A stretch of DNA of 64,000 bases from Panax quinquefolius (GCA_020205615.1 CM035160.1:4876437-4940436); one strand, 5' to 3'; shown: positions 47,401 through 59,969, counted from the stretch's first letter. Translations and numbers: made by a program. Notes: generated from the sequence alone by a model not told the origin.

Positions 47401-50199
47401 GATTTCAAGAAAAAATCCTAGTAAAAATTTATATTACCCTCTTTCTTCATAACACCTGAGATGGTGAAACACCCACGTAATTAGACTAACAAGTAATAGA
47501 AGAGAACTGAGTCACAAGTGCAATGTTCAGCATCAAAACAATGATTATTTTATGAAGTTATTACTACAATTATTTGGTCCTAGCTCCCGTTTGCTATCGA
47601 ATAAAGCAAATCTTGATTTTTGTTTTTCTTGTGATGGACCTGGAAGAGGGAGGACATGTCAAGTATTGGTTTTGGATCATGTCTTCTTAGAACTATTCTG
47701 GATGTACAATATAATTTCGGTAGTTATATTCCATTTCAGTTGAAAAATGTATAATTAAACTTAACTTCCTTAAAGCTTTAAGAAATCCTGAAAATAACAT
47801 CTACTGATGTATATCACTGTACAAGAAACAAATGGGAAAATTAAATTCCAGTTAAACAATTCTGTACTAGGAGAAGTATTTACCAGGGTTTTCTTCACGG
47901 AAAATGTTGCTTTCTTCTCTTTGCAGTGGAGAGTTATTAGATCTGGCTGTACAATTCAAATCAAGATGGCATGTCAACACAGAATTCCAATGACATATCA
48001 ATTAAAGTAATTTAACTGTCTCTACTATTATGTCCCTAATATGTTCGTCCAGCCATCACTGTAAAATCATATCTGTCCTCTTACTGATTTAACATCCATA
48101 TTTAACAGTTTTGTGAATTCAATTTTGTCCACAAAAAAGTAAGAATCATGCAGGCAGCAAACATACATTAATCAAACAAACAAAAATAATTTTTTGCATG
48201 CATCATTCCAGGGTTTTTTCCATAGAAATTATAAATAATAATTATTATAATAATATTAATATTAATAGTAACTAAATAGAGAAGTGGCTCATGTGGAACT
48301 GACACAATCCCCGAATAAATATCAAGAGGCATGGTTTATGATTGTCAAAGGAACTATTAAGAAGAAGAATATTTGAGTGAATTCAAACAGGTTGAACTTT
48401 TAAGAAGAAGAATATTTGAGTGAATTCAACCTACCAGTTTGCAAGGTCGGCAATAGCATGGAAGACGGATCTGAGCCTACTTTGACACTAGCAGCTTGTA
48501 AATGACATGGTAAAGATCGAACTTCTGTAGTACCATCATATGGAATTTCTTGGGGAAAAAGAAGTGGGCTTGCAGCAAGCTGCATTATTGTTTGTGCCTA
48601 GAGCATATAAGTTGGTAACATGAGAGTCATGGGACACTTTTGAGTTTATCAAAATTATAGAATATCTCAAGAATTCTACAAAGTTGGAAGCTTCAATACC
48701 TTATCAGCTGATACATCATCGTATACATTCACCTTGCCACAATAGAAGATTGTCATTTGTTCAACTGACACATGGGTAACACCTGTAGTTCTGGAACCAT
48801 TTAGGAAAATTCAATCTCTGAGACCAATCAGAATGAAGATGTCTTTCACTTATTCCTCGAAGAAATGTCAATCATCGTCAATGTACTCTAATATCTATAT
48901 TTATTTCATCACCCCAGCCTCTATAACACGTCCATCTCATTCATTCTCCATAATTATCATACACTTGACAAATGTTGACTTGTGCATACACACTCCAAAC
49001 GCAAATTACTATAACATCATAGTTCACGCCTAACATCTATAACACAGTCGACTCTCATTCTGCTTGTTCCACTAGACTAACACGTGCTTTAACAAACTGC
49101 AAGCATAAACACGTTAAGCATTGCAACTCCAATAATCATCATCTCAAATTAGACCATCGCCGACTAGACAGAGGAAACACTATGAGCTTAAGCACATGCA
49201 TCTAGGGGAAAACATGCTAAACTAGTATCGTTCAACAACCACACTCACTCCCACACCCCCTCCAAAAAAACACAAGAAAATAATGAAAAAGAAACACAAA
49301 TACAGTGCTTATCTAAGTAAAAGTAAAAAAGACAAATCAAAATGAAGACAACAAGACTGTTTATTTAAGATTGTGGAATAGAGAAATGTTATGTTTTCTT
49401 TTTACAACTGTAAAATATATTAGATTTCACCAGAGCACATCATAAAAATACACTATCAATTCCCTATGGAACGTAGCAAATACAATAATATATATATATA
49501 TATATATATATGAAAAAGTTACCTAGGAGGAACGGATTCTTTATCGGCAACAACACCAACGGGTAAATCACCAGAATGATGGGGTTTAAAGTTTGGATCT
49601 TTTCGCTGGTAGGGAACCAATTCATCAGCTGAAACAGAGATTTCTGTATCCGCACTTGTTCCCCTAGGGACCTACATTAATTATTTTAATAGGTAATCGC
49701 TTGCGGTATCGTTAATCAAGGAAATAAATTAAAACAATACTTTAAAAAAAGTATAAACAGGTTGTCTTAACAGTCACTTTAATAGAAATAAAATAATTTT
49801 GAGTGTGTGAATGATTAACACATACACGATTGGGAGGGATTTGGGGGCGGGGAATGTAAAGCTTTTTGCGAGCAGCGGCGACATCGGAATCGGACGCTGG
49901 TTCGAGAAGCGTCTTGAGAGAGATAACTTGCTGGATCGCCTGCGATTTGTTCCACGATGGTCTCCTCATTCCTGTAGTGGCCATCGAAATTCCAAAATCC
50001 TCCTTACATTTTCAATTCTATTAATTTACACACATACATGTGTTTGTATACATAGGAAGGAAGAGAAAAGGAGATAAAAACCTTTATCTTTGAGGTAACG
50101 GCGGCAATCTTCGCGAGTGAGCTGAGAAATGTCATCTTCGGTGAGTTGGTCAAGAGGCTTGTCTAGTATCGACTTGTTTACGGTTTCTTCCGGTGTCAT
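44491..50199 (-). CDS. PPD: PEAPOD (TIFY4-type) transcriptional regulator, 8 exons
   Basis: Exons on the minus strand: 50082-50199, 49826-49971, 49523-49671, 48700-48790, 48435-48597, 46427-46481 (or to 46487), 46114-46331, 44491-44531; all introns GT-AG. The protein has 326 residues, against about 315 in Arabidopsis PPD2. The N-terminal PPD domain spans residues 10-63 ([14 protein letters not shown], then [15 protein letters not shown]); the TIFY motif T-I-F-Y-C-G is at 151-156, within the ZIM domain; a divergent Jas-like basic helix ([15 protein letters not shown]) is at 227-241. The family is nuclear: it limits proliferation of stomatal-lineage and vascular cells, setting leaf, flower and seed size, and recruits TOPLESS through KIX and NINJA adaptors. 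Exons 1-7 are firm. The last exon was picked by phase, acceptor (CAGCAG) and stop. Reading on into intron 7 instead adds G-N-I-L and stops, so an alternative end is possible. The reading frame is undamaged. Confidence 0.9.
49488..49511 (+). repeat. (TA)n microsatellite in PEAPOD intron 3
   Basis: About 12 TA units beginning 12 bases inside the intron from the donor of exon 3 (49522). Confidence 0.9.
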
Positions 50200-50395
50200 A
50201 GCGTCGGATTCCGGCCGGTAACGGGACCGGATATGGAAAAGGAGAGATCAGTGGCTTGGATTGTGATTCAGCTTTCGTAAATCTATTCAAAATTTGGGGA
50301 TTTTGTATGGATGAGTGAAATGAGCGAGTGTTAGAGAGAGAATTTGAGAATTTTGACTGGGGGTTGGGCCGCGGCGTCGCCGCTATGCGGGAAGC

Positions 50396-50401
50396 TTTAT
50401 A
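50396..50401 (-). promoter_or_regulatory. Putative TATA box of the PEAPOD gene
   Basis: TATAAA on the minus strand in GAAAAATATAAAGCTTCC, about 200 bp before the ATG. It precedes a GC-rich leader (GCGGCGACGCCGCGG, about 50370-50385). A start about 30 bp downstream would leave a 5' leader of about 165 bases. This assignment rests on position and motif alone. Confidence 0.45.
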
Positions 50402-50805
50402 TTTTTCATCTAAATGGGGGGCTGGGCTGCAAACCTGCAACCCCAGGGCGCCACGTAATCGTACACCATTATTACTACTTTCTGCCTATTCGCGACCAAA
50501 TTCCAAAAGGACCTCTCACCTTTGCCGACTCACTACTGCTCACTACGCCTGAGCAACGAATTAAATTACCTCCAAAAATCGCACAAAGAACCATCAATTA
50601 AAATCGCAAGAACGATTTCGACATATATAACAACTTTAAGAAAGTTGAAAATTAAATTTATAATTTGAATTTAGTTACCGACCAAAACCCCGCATATATA
50701 AAATTAAAACAGCACCACATAAACTAACAAAATAAAAAAATCAAGTTATCCATATTAATTTATAAATTTTAATGGGAATATGATTGAGTTTATCATCGTT
50801 ATTAT
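50402..50805. other. Upstream flank of the PEAPOD gene
   Basis: Single-copy-looking sequence without a recognisable gene. From 50600 it becomes AT-rich. Distal promoter elements could lie here; none is identified with confidence. The next repeat begins only 0.6 kb upstream of the ATG. Confidence 0.5.
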
Positions 50806-51132
50806 TGTGACACTCTCAAAATAGGTATACATTATTTATTTTGAGTCGTCAAATACATGGTACAGAAATAAATACAACTTTATTAATACAATTGTCGCAA
50901 AAAATATACGACAACACATATATCTTGTTGTTTAAATACAAATATTATGCAATAGGCGATTATTCAAACTCAAAAAGAGTCTTCATTACAATTATTATCA
51001 CATTATTTTATAAAATAGTGAGGATTGCTAACGCAACTGACGGGAAACATCACTACACACCCCGACTAGTTCCCGCTATATTCTCGCCTCCTGAGAATAA
51101 AAATGGAACAAAAAAGAAAGGGGTGAGCTCAA
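50806..51132 (-). mobile_element. Truncated LTR fragment (U5 end)
   Basis: On the minus strand it ends ...TTTGAGAGTGTCACA at 50806 and matches the last 0.3 kb of F1/F2 LTRs (ACCATGTATTTGACGACTC, AGTGTGATAATAATTGTAATG-like strings, GGGTGAGCTCAA). It stops abruptly at 51132, so the rest of the element is gone. It is the nearest transposon remnant to the PEAPOD promoter. Confidence 0.7.
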
Positions 51133-51744
51133 AGTGGTATTTAATATTGTGTGTGTTATTAAAGTGGTATTTAATATTGTGTGATTCTAAATTGTTAATT
51201 TAAATTATATAAAATTTTGTTGTTTTAATTGATATTGGAACCGAAATCGCATCAAATGAAACCGTGTCGTACCGTTCAAAACCGCACCGCACCAATTACA
51301 AGCGGTTTTATATGCGATTTTAGATTTATCAAACTGCACCTAAGCGATTTCGTGTGTGATTTAGATTTCAAATCGCATCATGCTCATCCTTACTATTCAT
51401 TACACGACTAGCATTGTCTTTAGTTTTTCTTCTTTTCATTATGTTTTTTTTCAATTTAAATAAATGAGATGAACAAATGTTCACATTAAGTTATTATCAC
51501 TTTTAATTTTTTTTTATTATAATTGTAATTTTATTAATGGATAATTTCGAGAATATATTTTTTTAAAACAACTTTATTCTCATTCTTAAGTTTGAAATTT
51601 TATTCTTTCTTTTTATTTCTGTAATTTTGGAGAGAAAAGTTACGAGATAGTTTTGCTAGTGTTTTATTTTTATGTCGATTCGACTAACTTGTTAAAAATT
51701 TATAGACATAATATTTGTCCAAAAAAAAAACTATTACATTTCCA
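51133..51744. repeat. MITE-like GCGGTTT stretch and AT-rich DNA
   Basis: AGTGGTATTTAATATTGTGTG is repeated twice (51132-51182). At 51232-51385 words such as AACCGAAATCGCATC and AAAACCGCACCGCACC echo the 15866-16045 stretch in reverse orientation, consistent with a small hAT-like element. 51411-51744 shows no gene. Confidence 0.4.
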
Positions 51745-52674
51745 AAAGGCCAAAAGCTAATTGGGATAAAATGGGTGTACAAGACAAAGAAGAATGCAAA
51801 GGGTGAAGTGGAGAAATACAAAACAAGATTAGTAGCCAAAGGGTACAGTCAAATTAAAGACCCACTATAGACTATGATGAAGTATTTGCCCCTGTTGCTC
51901 GCTTGGAAACTATAAAATTGCTTGTTTCTTTGGCGGCTCAAAATGGTTGGTTGATTTACCAAATGGATGTGAAGTCCGCAATTTTAAATGGATTTTTTGA
52001 AGAAGATAAGTTTTGAAATTGAATAAGACGTTATGCGGATTGAAGCAAGCGCCTAGAGCTTGGAATAGTTGAATTGATAAATAATTTCAAGACAATGATT
52101 TCCAAAGATGCTCGTTTGAACATGCCATTTCGAAGATCATAAATAATGGCGATATTTTATTTGTATGTTTGTATGTTAATGATTTGATTTTTACCGGAAG
52201 TAATCCAAGCACGTTTGAAGAATTTAAGAGGGCTATGACGCGTGAATTCGAGATGACGGATATAGGTCTTATGACTTATTACCTTGGTCATGAAGTGAAA
52301 CAAAGCAAATAAAGAATTTCATTTCTCAATAAGGATGTGCTAAAGACCTTTTTAAGAAATTTAAAATACTTGATTGTAAGCCAATAAGCACACCCATTGA
52401 ATGTGGTATTAAATTGTCAAATCATGAAGGAGGAGATACAGTGGATACAACGTTTTTCAAGACTTTTGTTGGAAGTTTGCGATACTTAACATCCACAAAA
52501 CCGGATATTGTATACGGAGTTAGCCTTGTTAGTCGTTACATAGAAACCCCCCACAATAACTCATTTGAAGGTTGCTAAACGAATTCTCCGTTACATCAAA
52601 GGTACTCTTGTTTTTAGTTTATTTTATTCAATTTCAAATAATTTCAAGCTTGAGGGATATTGTGATAACAATTG
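51745..52674 (+). pseudogene. Ty1/copia reverse transcriptase/RNase H remnant
   Basis: The order is W-V-Y-K-T-K, R-L-V-A-K-G-Y-S-Q, Y-D-E-V-F-A-P-V-A-R-L-E (about 51870-51910), M-D-V-K-S-A and L-N-G (51965-51990), L-K-Q-A-P-R-A-W (52035-52060), and the catalytic-box region Y-V-N-D (about 52172-52184, one Asp replaced by Asn). Then come F-T-G, G-L-M-T-Y-Y-L-G (52266-52290), P-I-S-T-P, G-S-L-R-Y-L (52472-52490) and K-P-D-I. This is the usual copia RT into RNase H order. In-frame stops, shifts and a deletion between N-G and L-K-Q show it is dead. No copia LTRs are visible. Element K interrupts it at 52675. Confidence 0.85.
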
Positions 52675-54083
52675 TGTGACGCCCCCAAAATAGGATACAT
52701 CGCCCATTCTGAGTCGCCAACTACATGGTACAGAAACAAATACAACTTCAGTAATACAATTGTTGTACAAAATACGACAACACATGTACTGTGAGTTTAA
52801 ATACAAATATTGTCTACTAGAGAGTATACAAACTCAAAAAGAGTACTCATTACAATTATTGATACACTATTTTACAAAAATAGTGAGGACTGCTAAACAA
52901 CTATCTTGAATCATCACTCCATACCCCTGCTAGTTCTCTCGCTAAATTCTCTCTCCCGAGAAGAAACAATGGAACAAAAGGAAAAGGGTGAGCTCAACTA
53001 GCCCAAAGAAAGAATATTATGATTAAGATAATATATAACAAATTATTATTAGTCTTCAACAGAGAAAATCGATAAAATATAATAGATAACAAGTTTTAGA
53101 TCAACAATCGCAATGAAATAAAGAATCCATTAGAAGAGTAAAGTAGAAAGAATTCTACTATCTTCTAAGATTTAAAAGTCCATCATCAATATTTTATCCT
53201 CGTAATATCAATCAATATATATCTTGAATCAAATATTCATCTTTGCACTACTGGTGCCAAAGATATTCATTTGTATCATCGATTGGTCATGTTCATCTCA
53301 ACACTGCGCTCATCTTTACACTACGGGCCAAAGATATTTATCGCTTAATCATTCATCTTTGCACTACAGGGCCAAAGATATTCAATAATATCATCATTTA
53401 GGACCGAGGATGATGAAAATATTTTAAAGAAAACGAATCCAATGATGAGACGTAAGGACAAATAGTAGGGATTAGATAACAGTTTTATCCAAGATCAATA
53501 ATACTTCATAATAACCAATTGTGAAGCGTAATTCAAAAATAAAGATCAAAACATGGATACAATCAAAGATAAGTAACCATAATAGACATCTTGGACAAAA
53601 AGGAAAATTTTTTCATTTTTCTATTGAATAGTGCCGTATTCATGAATAATGTCGATATCGTGAATAAAGGTCGTATATGTGAATAAGAAACCTCGACACA
53701 AAAAGTTTAAAATTTGATAAAAGTTCAAACCAATATTTCAAGATAATGATATTGAAGAAAATAATATCATTTAAGAAAAAATAACATCCCTTACCTCATG
53801 AAAGACAAGTATTTACGACTAGAATCTCGGATATCTTCTTTGAAGGAACTTGCACCGTATAACAACACTCAAAGTACTAAAATACTCACAAAATACGCTC
53901 GATATTATAGAGAGAGAAAGAGAGAAAACTTATGAATTCTGGTGTGATTTTCAATTCTAACTAAGCACCCTATTTATAGGAAAATGCTTAGAACGCCATA
54001 GCAGACTAACCTGCTACTTGATGGCTTTACCTGCTACTATTCAAGCCTATCACATTTGAATAAAAATCTTAGCACATTTTCAC
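52675..54083 (-). mobile_element. 3' LTR of element K, left part
   Basis: On the minus strand it ends ...GGGGGCGTCACA at 52675. It holds hairpin units (53225-53385) and the TATA box (53971-53978), and is cut at 54083 by element C; it resumes at 62791. The total is about 2.49 kb. The left flank AATTG (52670-52674) is the expected target duplication, partner outside the window. Confidence 0.8.
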
Positions 54084-56900
54084 TGTAACGCCCCCAAAAT
54101 AGGTCCATTCCATCCAACCCATTCTGAGTCGCCAAATACATGGTACAGAAATAACTACAACTTTATTATTACAACATATAAACTGTGAGTTTAAATACAG
54201 ATATTGTCATCTAGACAATATCCACACTCAAATAAATTCCCATCATAATTATTGATACATTATTTTACAAAATGGTGAGGACTACTAAACAACTCTCTCT
54301 AGAACCTTCATTCCATACCCGACTAAGACTTCGCTACATTCTCGCTTCTTGAGAAGAAAAAATGGAACAACAAGGAAAAGGGTGAGCTCAACTAGCCCAA
54401 AGAAAGAATATTATGACTAAGATAATATACAACAAATTATCGTTAGTCTTCAACAGGAAAAATCTAATAGAATACAATAGACAACAAATTTTAAATCAAC
54501 AATCGCAATGAAACAACAATTCATTAGAAGAGTTAAGTAGAGAATGCAAACTACTATCTTCTATATATGAATTTAAAAGTTCATCGTCGATATTTTATCC
54601 TCAGAACATCAATCAATATATATCCGAATCAAATATTCATCTTTGCACTACTAAAACCAAGATATTCATCACTTAGTCATGTTCATCTAAACACTGCTCA
54701 TCTTTGCACTACGGGCCAAAGATATTCATCATTAATCATGTTCATCTCAACACTGCTCATCTTTGCACTACGGGCCAAAGATATTCTTCAGAAATCATTC
54801 ATCTTTTGCACTACAGCCAAAGATATTCCATAATATCATCATTTAAAATCAAGATGATGAAAATATTTTTAAAGAAACGAATCCAAAGGAAACAAAATGA
54901 CAAGGATTAAGGATTAAGGATTCGTACTTTGTTTTATCCATGTCCAAAAATATCTCAAAATAATCATAGTGGTGTAAAATTCAAGAATGATCAAAACATG
55001 GATACAATCAAAGCTAGTATCCAGAATAGATATTTTAGACGAAAAGAAAAATTTTCATTTTTCGGTGAATAGTGCTGTATTCGTGAATAGTGCCGTATAC
55101 GTGAATAGTGTCGTATACGTGAATAGTAACTCCGACACCAAAAGATAGAAATTCCACAAAAAACATCTTCACGCTTAATAGAATAGTACTCGTGAATAAT
55201 AAGAACTCGTGAATAAGAACTCATGAATAAGAACTCGTGAATAAGAACTCATGAATAAGAACCCTCGACATGAAAAAGTTCTAAATTTGATAAAAGTTTC
55301 AACCAATATTTCAAAGATAATGATATTGAAGAAATAATATCATTTGAGAAGAAAATAACATCCCTTACCTCGAAAGATTAAGATTTCTAAATTGGAATAC
55401 CGGTATAGTCTTTGAAGGAACTTGCACCGCCTAACAATACTCAAAGTATACTCACAAGAATACGCTCAATATATCGAGAGAGAAATAGAGAGAAACTTCA
55501 GTTTACGTGTGTTTTCAATTCTAACCCAAGCACCCTATTTATAGGAAAATGCTTAGAACACCAAAGCGAAAATTGAATATAATATTAATATATTTTTCAC
55601 ATTTTCTTTAGCCCACCTTAGACAACTGATCTCAACCCCTTTGAATCACATGTGAGGCTAACTTAGTTGCAAAAAACGTTTTTCTCAAAATAATTAACTA
55701 AAACTCCCAAAATTAATTATTTCTAACTTCAAACTTCAATAATTCATAATAAATAGCCTTTTATCAGAAAATTTCAAATCTCGCGTGTTTTTATAGGAAA
55801 TTCAATTCTCTACAACTTTGCGTAAGAAAGTTTTTCCAATTCCAAATGAAATTGACCAAATCCACAAACCAAGCGATTTTACAAGTTATAATCAAATTTC
55901 ATCAAAAGAAATGGGGTCCACCAACACACAAAACATGTGTTAATCATTTATTGCCACAAAAATACTCTTCCTCCTCATATACTCATATATCCCACATTCA
56001 TTATAAAAATATCACCGCTTAATATATTATTAAAATAATATATTTAAATGAATTATTTTATCGTAAAAAGATAAAATATTAATTTTCAACAATTGTCATT
56101 TTAAAATTTTTCTCCATCTATATCCACATAAAATCAATATTTTCCTCATCATATAAATCAATAATTAATTATTCACAAATAATATTACAGAATCACAAAG
56201 ATCGCAACCAAAGCCGCTCCCAAGAAAGAGGGGCTTTCCAATAAGGATCTCTCCTTCAAGGCCCTTAATTAGGTGACCAAACCTCTCCTTAGATGTAACT
56301 TTCTAGACATTGTCAATAATGTTATCTAATAATATTATTCAGATAATATGAATTATTGCTTCGATAATAGAAAATACCGTGTAATGACAATTTATCAAAC
56401 AACAAGAATATAAAAAATATCAATGCAAAGAATTATTGAATCAATAAAATAAAATAATCGAATAGTAATTATCGTAATAATTATTGAGTAGTGCCTTCTT
56501 ACGTAAGAATCAATAATTGGTGCAATACCGTGTGCTTCATCGCTCAACAACGCGTATTAGTGTGTTTTAACCACCCGGGTATTCCAACAAGATAATTGTG
56601 AATAACTACGCCATTATTTATAAACAACTTATATTTGTCATTTTCTTCATCCAATCGCTTTCCGCTATGGGGCCCATAAAAGATCACGGCAATGCATTTA
56701 ATATTCTCCGACAAAGATTTAATATTCCACGACCAAACGAATATTCCCCGACAATAATGAATATTTTATAACCACTTGCTTATTCAAATATTTGCGTATT
56801 TTACCCATAACTATCTACATTAATCAAATCAACCCTTACTATTTTAAAATAATAAATAGAGGAAAATAAATTTCATTTATTAATAATTTGGGGTCTTACA
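54084..56900 (-). repeat. 3' LTR of element C
   Basis: TATA box 55536-55543; hairpin array 54635-54835 (4 units); TACTATTCACGTATACG-type repeats 55065-55270; conserved GGTTTGGTCACCTAATT block at 56268-56290. Confidence 0.85.
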
Positions 56901-56912
56901 ACCTCCCTCCTT
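56901..56912 (-). promoter_or_regulatory. Polypurine tract of element C
   Basis: AAGGAGGGAGGT on the minus strand, adjacent to the 3' LTR. Confidence 0.75.
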
Positions 56913-57420
56913 ATGAAATTTCGTCCCTCGAAATTGACGTGACGATTCGTGTTTCAAAAGAAGAGAATACCTCGCTTTCATTTACGCTTTCTAACCCCAG
57001 TGTCATTTCCTCAATAGCATGGTTTCTCCACAAAACTTTAACTTGTGGTATAACCTCGGTCACATGGACATGTTCTTTCTTATCCAAGATCTTGACAGGT
57101 ACCTCCTCGTATGTTAAGTCTTCGGCTATCTCGTCCGGTTCTAACTCAACGACGTTCGTCGTCCACATATTTACATAACATCGATACGTGAAAAAATGTT
57201 ATGAACACGCGTCATACTTGGCGGTAAAAACGAGTCTATAGGCCACAGCCCTATTCGATCGAGAATTTCAAATGGATTAATAAATCGAAGGTTTGAGCTT
57301 TCCTCACCTCACCGATTCTCGCTTTTGAAATAATAACTTTTTAGCACCTCCTTCTCCAAATTCATCACCCCCGTGTGTAGCTTGAATAACTTTAACTTTA
57401 TCGATTAAAGTCGATTATAC
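56913..57420 (-). pseudogene. Integrase C-terminal remnant of element C
   Basis: Open for 85 codons at 56911-57168: V-E-L-E-P-D-E-I, E-E-V-P-V-K-I-L-D, V-K-V-L-W-R-N-H-A-I-E-E-M-T. This is the typical tail of Tekay/Del-like chromovirus integrases, including the residues of the chromodomain-like end. The F-E-I-L-D-R-I-G segment (near 57255-57275) is upstream in a different frame. The DDE core is missing. Confidence 0.7.
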
Positions 57421-57479
57421 TCAGATATCATCACGTGGGTAACTAGAGTTTTCATCTCCATCTCTATTATTTGTAAATT

Positions 57480-58130
57480 ATAATGAAATGAGTCTTTGAC
57501 AATATCGTACTCAGATTTGTATACGATCTTCTACTCAACACGCCGCCTACCAAGTTCGCTTTTCCAGATGGCATGGGTCGAACATGTCTTTGAAATGAGT
57601 CTCCTCTTGAGTTCTTCAAGCTCTTCCCACATTCCTTGCTCCATTCGAATTTTGTATCTCTACGAGTCACCGCGTTAATGGAATAGCGATTCGAGAATAT
57701 CCTTCAATGAATCTCCGATAATAACCAACTAAGCCTGAAAGCTATGTATTTCGATTACCGACTTAGGTTATTCTCAATCGCGACTCATATCCCAACCTTG
57801 ATAAGACGCTACAATGACACCTATCGCTTTACTATCGCATCGAATATGGTGTCCCCTATGGAGAGTCCGGCTTTGTGCATTCCACAAATGAAGTCACCGT
57901 GATAAAGGCTCGGTACCAAATTTATAGTTGAATTTTTAACTCTCAAGTTCAATAGAGCCATTCGATATGAGATTTTAGAAATGAGTTTTGTACCGGTTCA
58001 AAGTCGATACAAAATTTAATATCGAAGCTTTGGGGAGTAAGCCAAGAAATTCTTTAGAAATACGTCGGAAAAATTAATAACAACAGAATATTATTCAAAT
58101 ATGACGTGTCTTTATTCAAATCCATAACAT
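57480..58130 (-). pseudogene. RT-start/module/RT-end remnant of element C
   Basis: The same joins as in A and B: RT start near 57960-58080, pol-derived module 57780-57940, RT end with K-F-E-W-S-K-E-C (57630-57655), then the post-RNase H G-K-A-N-L-V-G-G-V-L-S (57535-57570). The YxDD core is absent. Confidence 0.65.
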
Positions 58131-58560
58131 GGACTAAGAAAACTTGACATCCGTAATAAACGAATGACTTCATGGCTTGATATGAAAATGTTTGATTATA
58201 ATGGTTTGATTGCTTGAATTGAATAACAAAGTTGCTTAGAATATGAAAACTAACAACCTTACGAAAAGTAATCAATTTAAGCGTGATGAGTAGTTAACCT
58301 TAAAATCACATCAAAAGCAAATATCTCTATAGAAATAAGGTTAACAAGTAATGTGATAGTGCCAACCTGAATCAAGCAAGATTTCTAAACAACGGATGTA
58401 ATGAAAGTTTCTCCCAACTGAGTCTCCATAAATAGTCAAAGTCTAATTTCTCCGTAGTCAAGTTCAAACGCTGAGCGCAAAGCAAGAGAGATAAAAGAAT
58501 GGGTAGAACCCAGTATTCTAGTAAGGTATAAACTTCGCAAGAATTTATAATTAACTAACC
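58130..58560 (-). pseudogene. Protease remnant of element C
   Basis: N-Y-K-F-L-R-S-L-Y-L-T (58525-58560) and G-S-T-H-S-F-I-S (58490-58515). The position of the catalytic Asp reads R-I-L, so the site is destroyed. The I-E-I-F-A-F-D and H-I-L-S-N segments follow. Confidence 0.6.
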
Positions 58561-58679
58561 CGTATAACTTCATTCGGTTCCTCGCATTTTTTGACCTTGG
58601 CACACGACAAACGCTCTTCCGAATCGCCGACTTTGACTTTTCTCGGGACATCCTTTTGAGTCACCATTCCCGCCGGATC

Positions 58680-59785
58680 GGGTTTCGATACCGCATAATC
58701 TTGAGCGATATGTCCTTCTTTTCCACAATTATAGCAACCTTAAACTGCTGTGGACAAATTTGGATATGTCCTCTTTCCCAAGATTTGAACATACGACCGA
58801 TGGTCTTTCTCCTCCCTTGGAACCGGGCCTTGCCATCGTCGCCGACGCCTTCACATGGTCGTTGTTGAATCTCCTCTTTTTAAAATCTCCTCCCACTCGC
58901 TTTCTATTTTCATGGCCACGATTACCACCAGAGTGGTTACCGCTTTTCTCAGATTCTTCTTTCTCCGCCGGGTTATCGTTATTTTGATGACCGCTATCTA
59001 TCTTGATATGATCCTCGGTTATGGTCCCTCGGTTGAACGTATCTCGTTATCTCGCTTCTAACAACCGAGCCCCGCCGACAACATCTCGAATAGAGAGAAA
59101 ATTTATGAGAAATGAGATATCGACGTATGTCGGGTTTCAAACCTCTCGTAAACATCCGCGTCATACGCTCCTCATTCTCCACCAAATGAGGTGCAAACTC
59201 GATAACTCCGCGAACTTCGCCTCGTCTTCGGGACACCGCCATGTTATTCTACTCTGCACTAATAAACTCCACTTCCTTCATATGACGAATACTTTCGTGG
59301 AAGTACTTGTCATTGAACTGCTTCAAACGCTCTCCCACGACATGCCGAAAAGTACCGGATGGGTACGCTTCACAAATTCCCACCAAAGAATCTCTGCCTC
59401 GCCACTTTAACATAAAGGTGGCGAATGGAACCTTCTGTTCTCCGTGCATCCCAAGACATCGAATATCTTGATAATTTGTTTGACCCACGCCTCCGCTTCT
59501 TTAATCGGATCCGGCTTTCCCCAAAATTCGTGGTCCCAACTTTGAAATCGCTTGGTCGTGACCACCCGTGAATTGCTATCATTTCTTCCTATATTTTGAA
59601 CACGAGTCTCCTCGTCGATTTTTGTACATGAACTGCAAAAGCTTCTAAACATCCCCTCGCTTCATCATCTCGCTCAAGGTGTTGTTCACAGGAGGTACAT
59701 TGCCACTGTTGCACGTTCTCCTCGTTGGTAAAGACAGCATCTCCACGGTCTCATTTACTCCAATCGTTAATATTCTCAATGACAT
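58680..59785 (-). pseudogene. gag remnant of element C
   Basis: The ATG at 59785 is out of frame by one base with E-N-I-N-D. Capsid-like segments follow: I-K-E-A-E-A-W-V-K-Q-I-I-K-I-F (near 59465-59505), K-E-V-E-F-I (59262-59285), H-L-V-E-N-E-E-R-M-T-R-M-F (59155-59195). An R/G/D-rich linker leads to a zinc knuckle C-Y-N-C-G-K-E-G-H-I-A-Q-D-Y (58700-58740) with the same Tyr in place of the last Cys. Confidence 0.75.
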
Positions 59786-59956
59786 TCTCAAATCATGTCA
59801 TAAAACAAGGGTTAATTAAGGAAATCAATATATCACATAATATCCCTATATACTTGACCAACTAACAAATAATCTTAGGTAGACACACTAAATAAGGATT
59901 TACTCGCCTCCCTCCTAGTTCTATTCCCCGATCTCCGCCAGAGATCATATCCCTAA

Positions 59957-59967
59957 GCTCGATACCA
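59957..59967 (-). promoter_or_regulatory. Primer-binding site of element C
   Basis: TGGTATCGAGC on the minus strand, two bases from the 5' LTR end. Confidence 0.7.
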
Positions 59968-59969
59968 AC

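Noticed and set aside
50150..50601. Open frames of 74-96 codons around the PEAPOD start
   Set aside because: They are shadow frames over exon 1, the GC-rich leader and the upstream flank; the PPD domain frame is the real one.
51745..52674. Active copia element
   Set aside because: The catalytic box has Asn for Asp, and stops and shifts break the frame; no LTRs, gag or integrase are visible.
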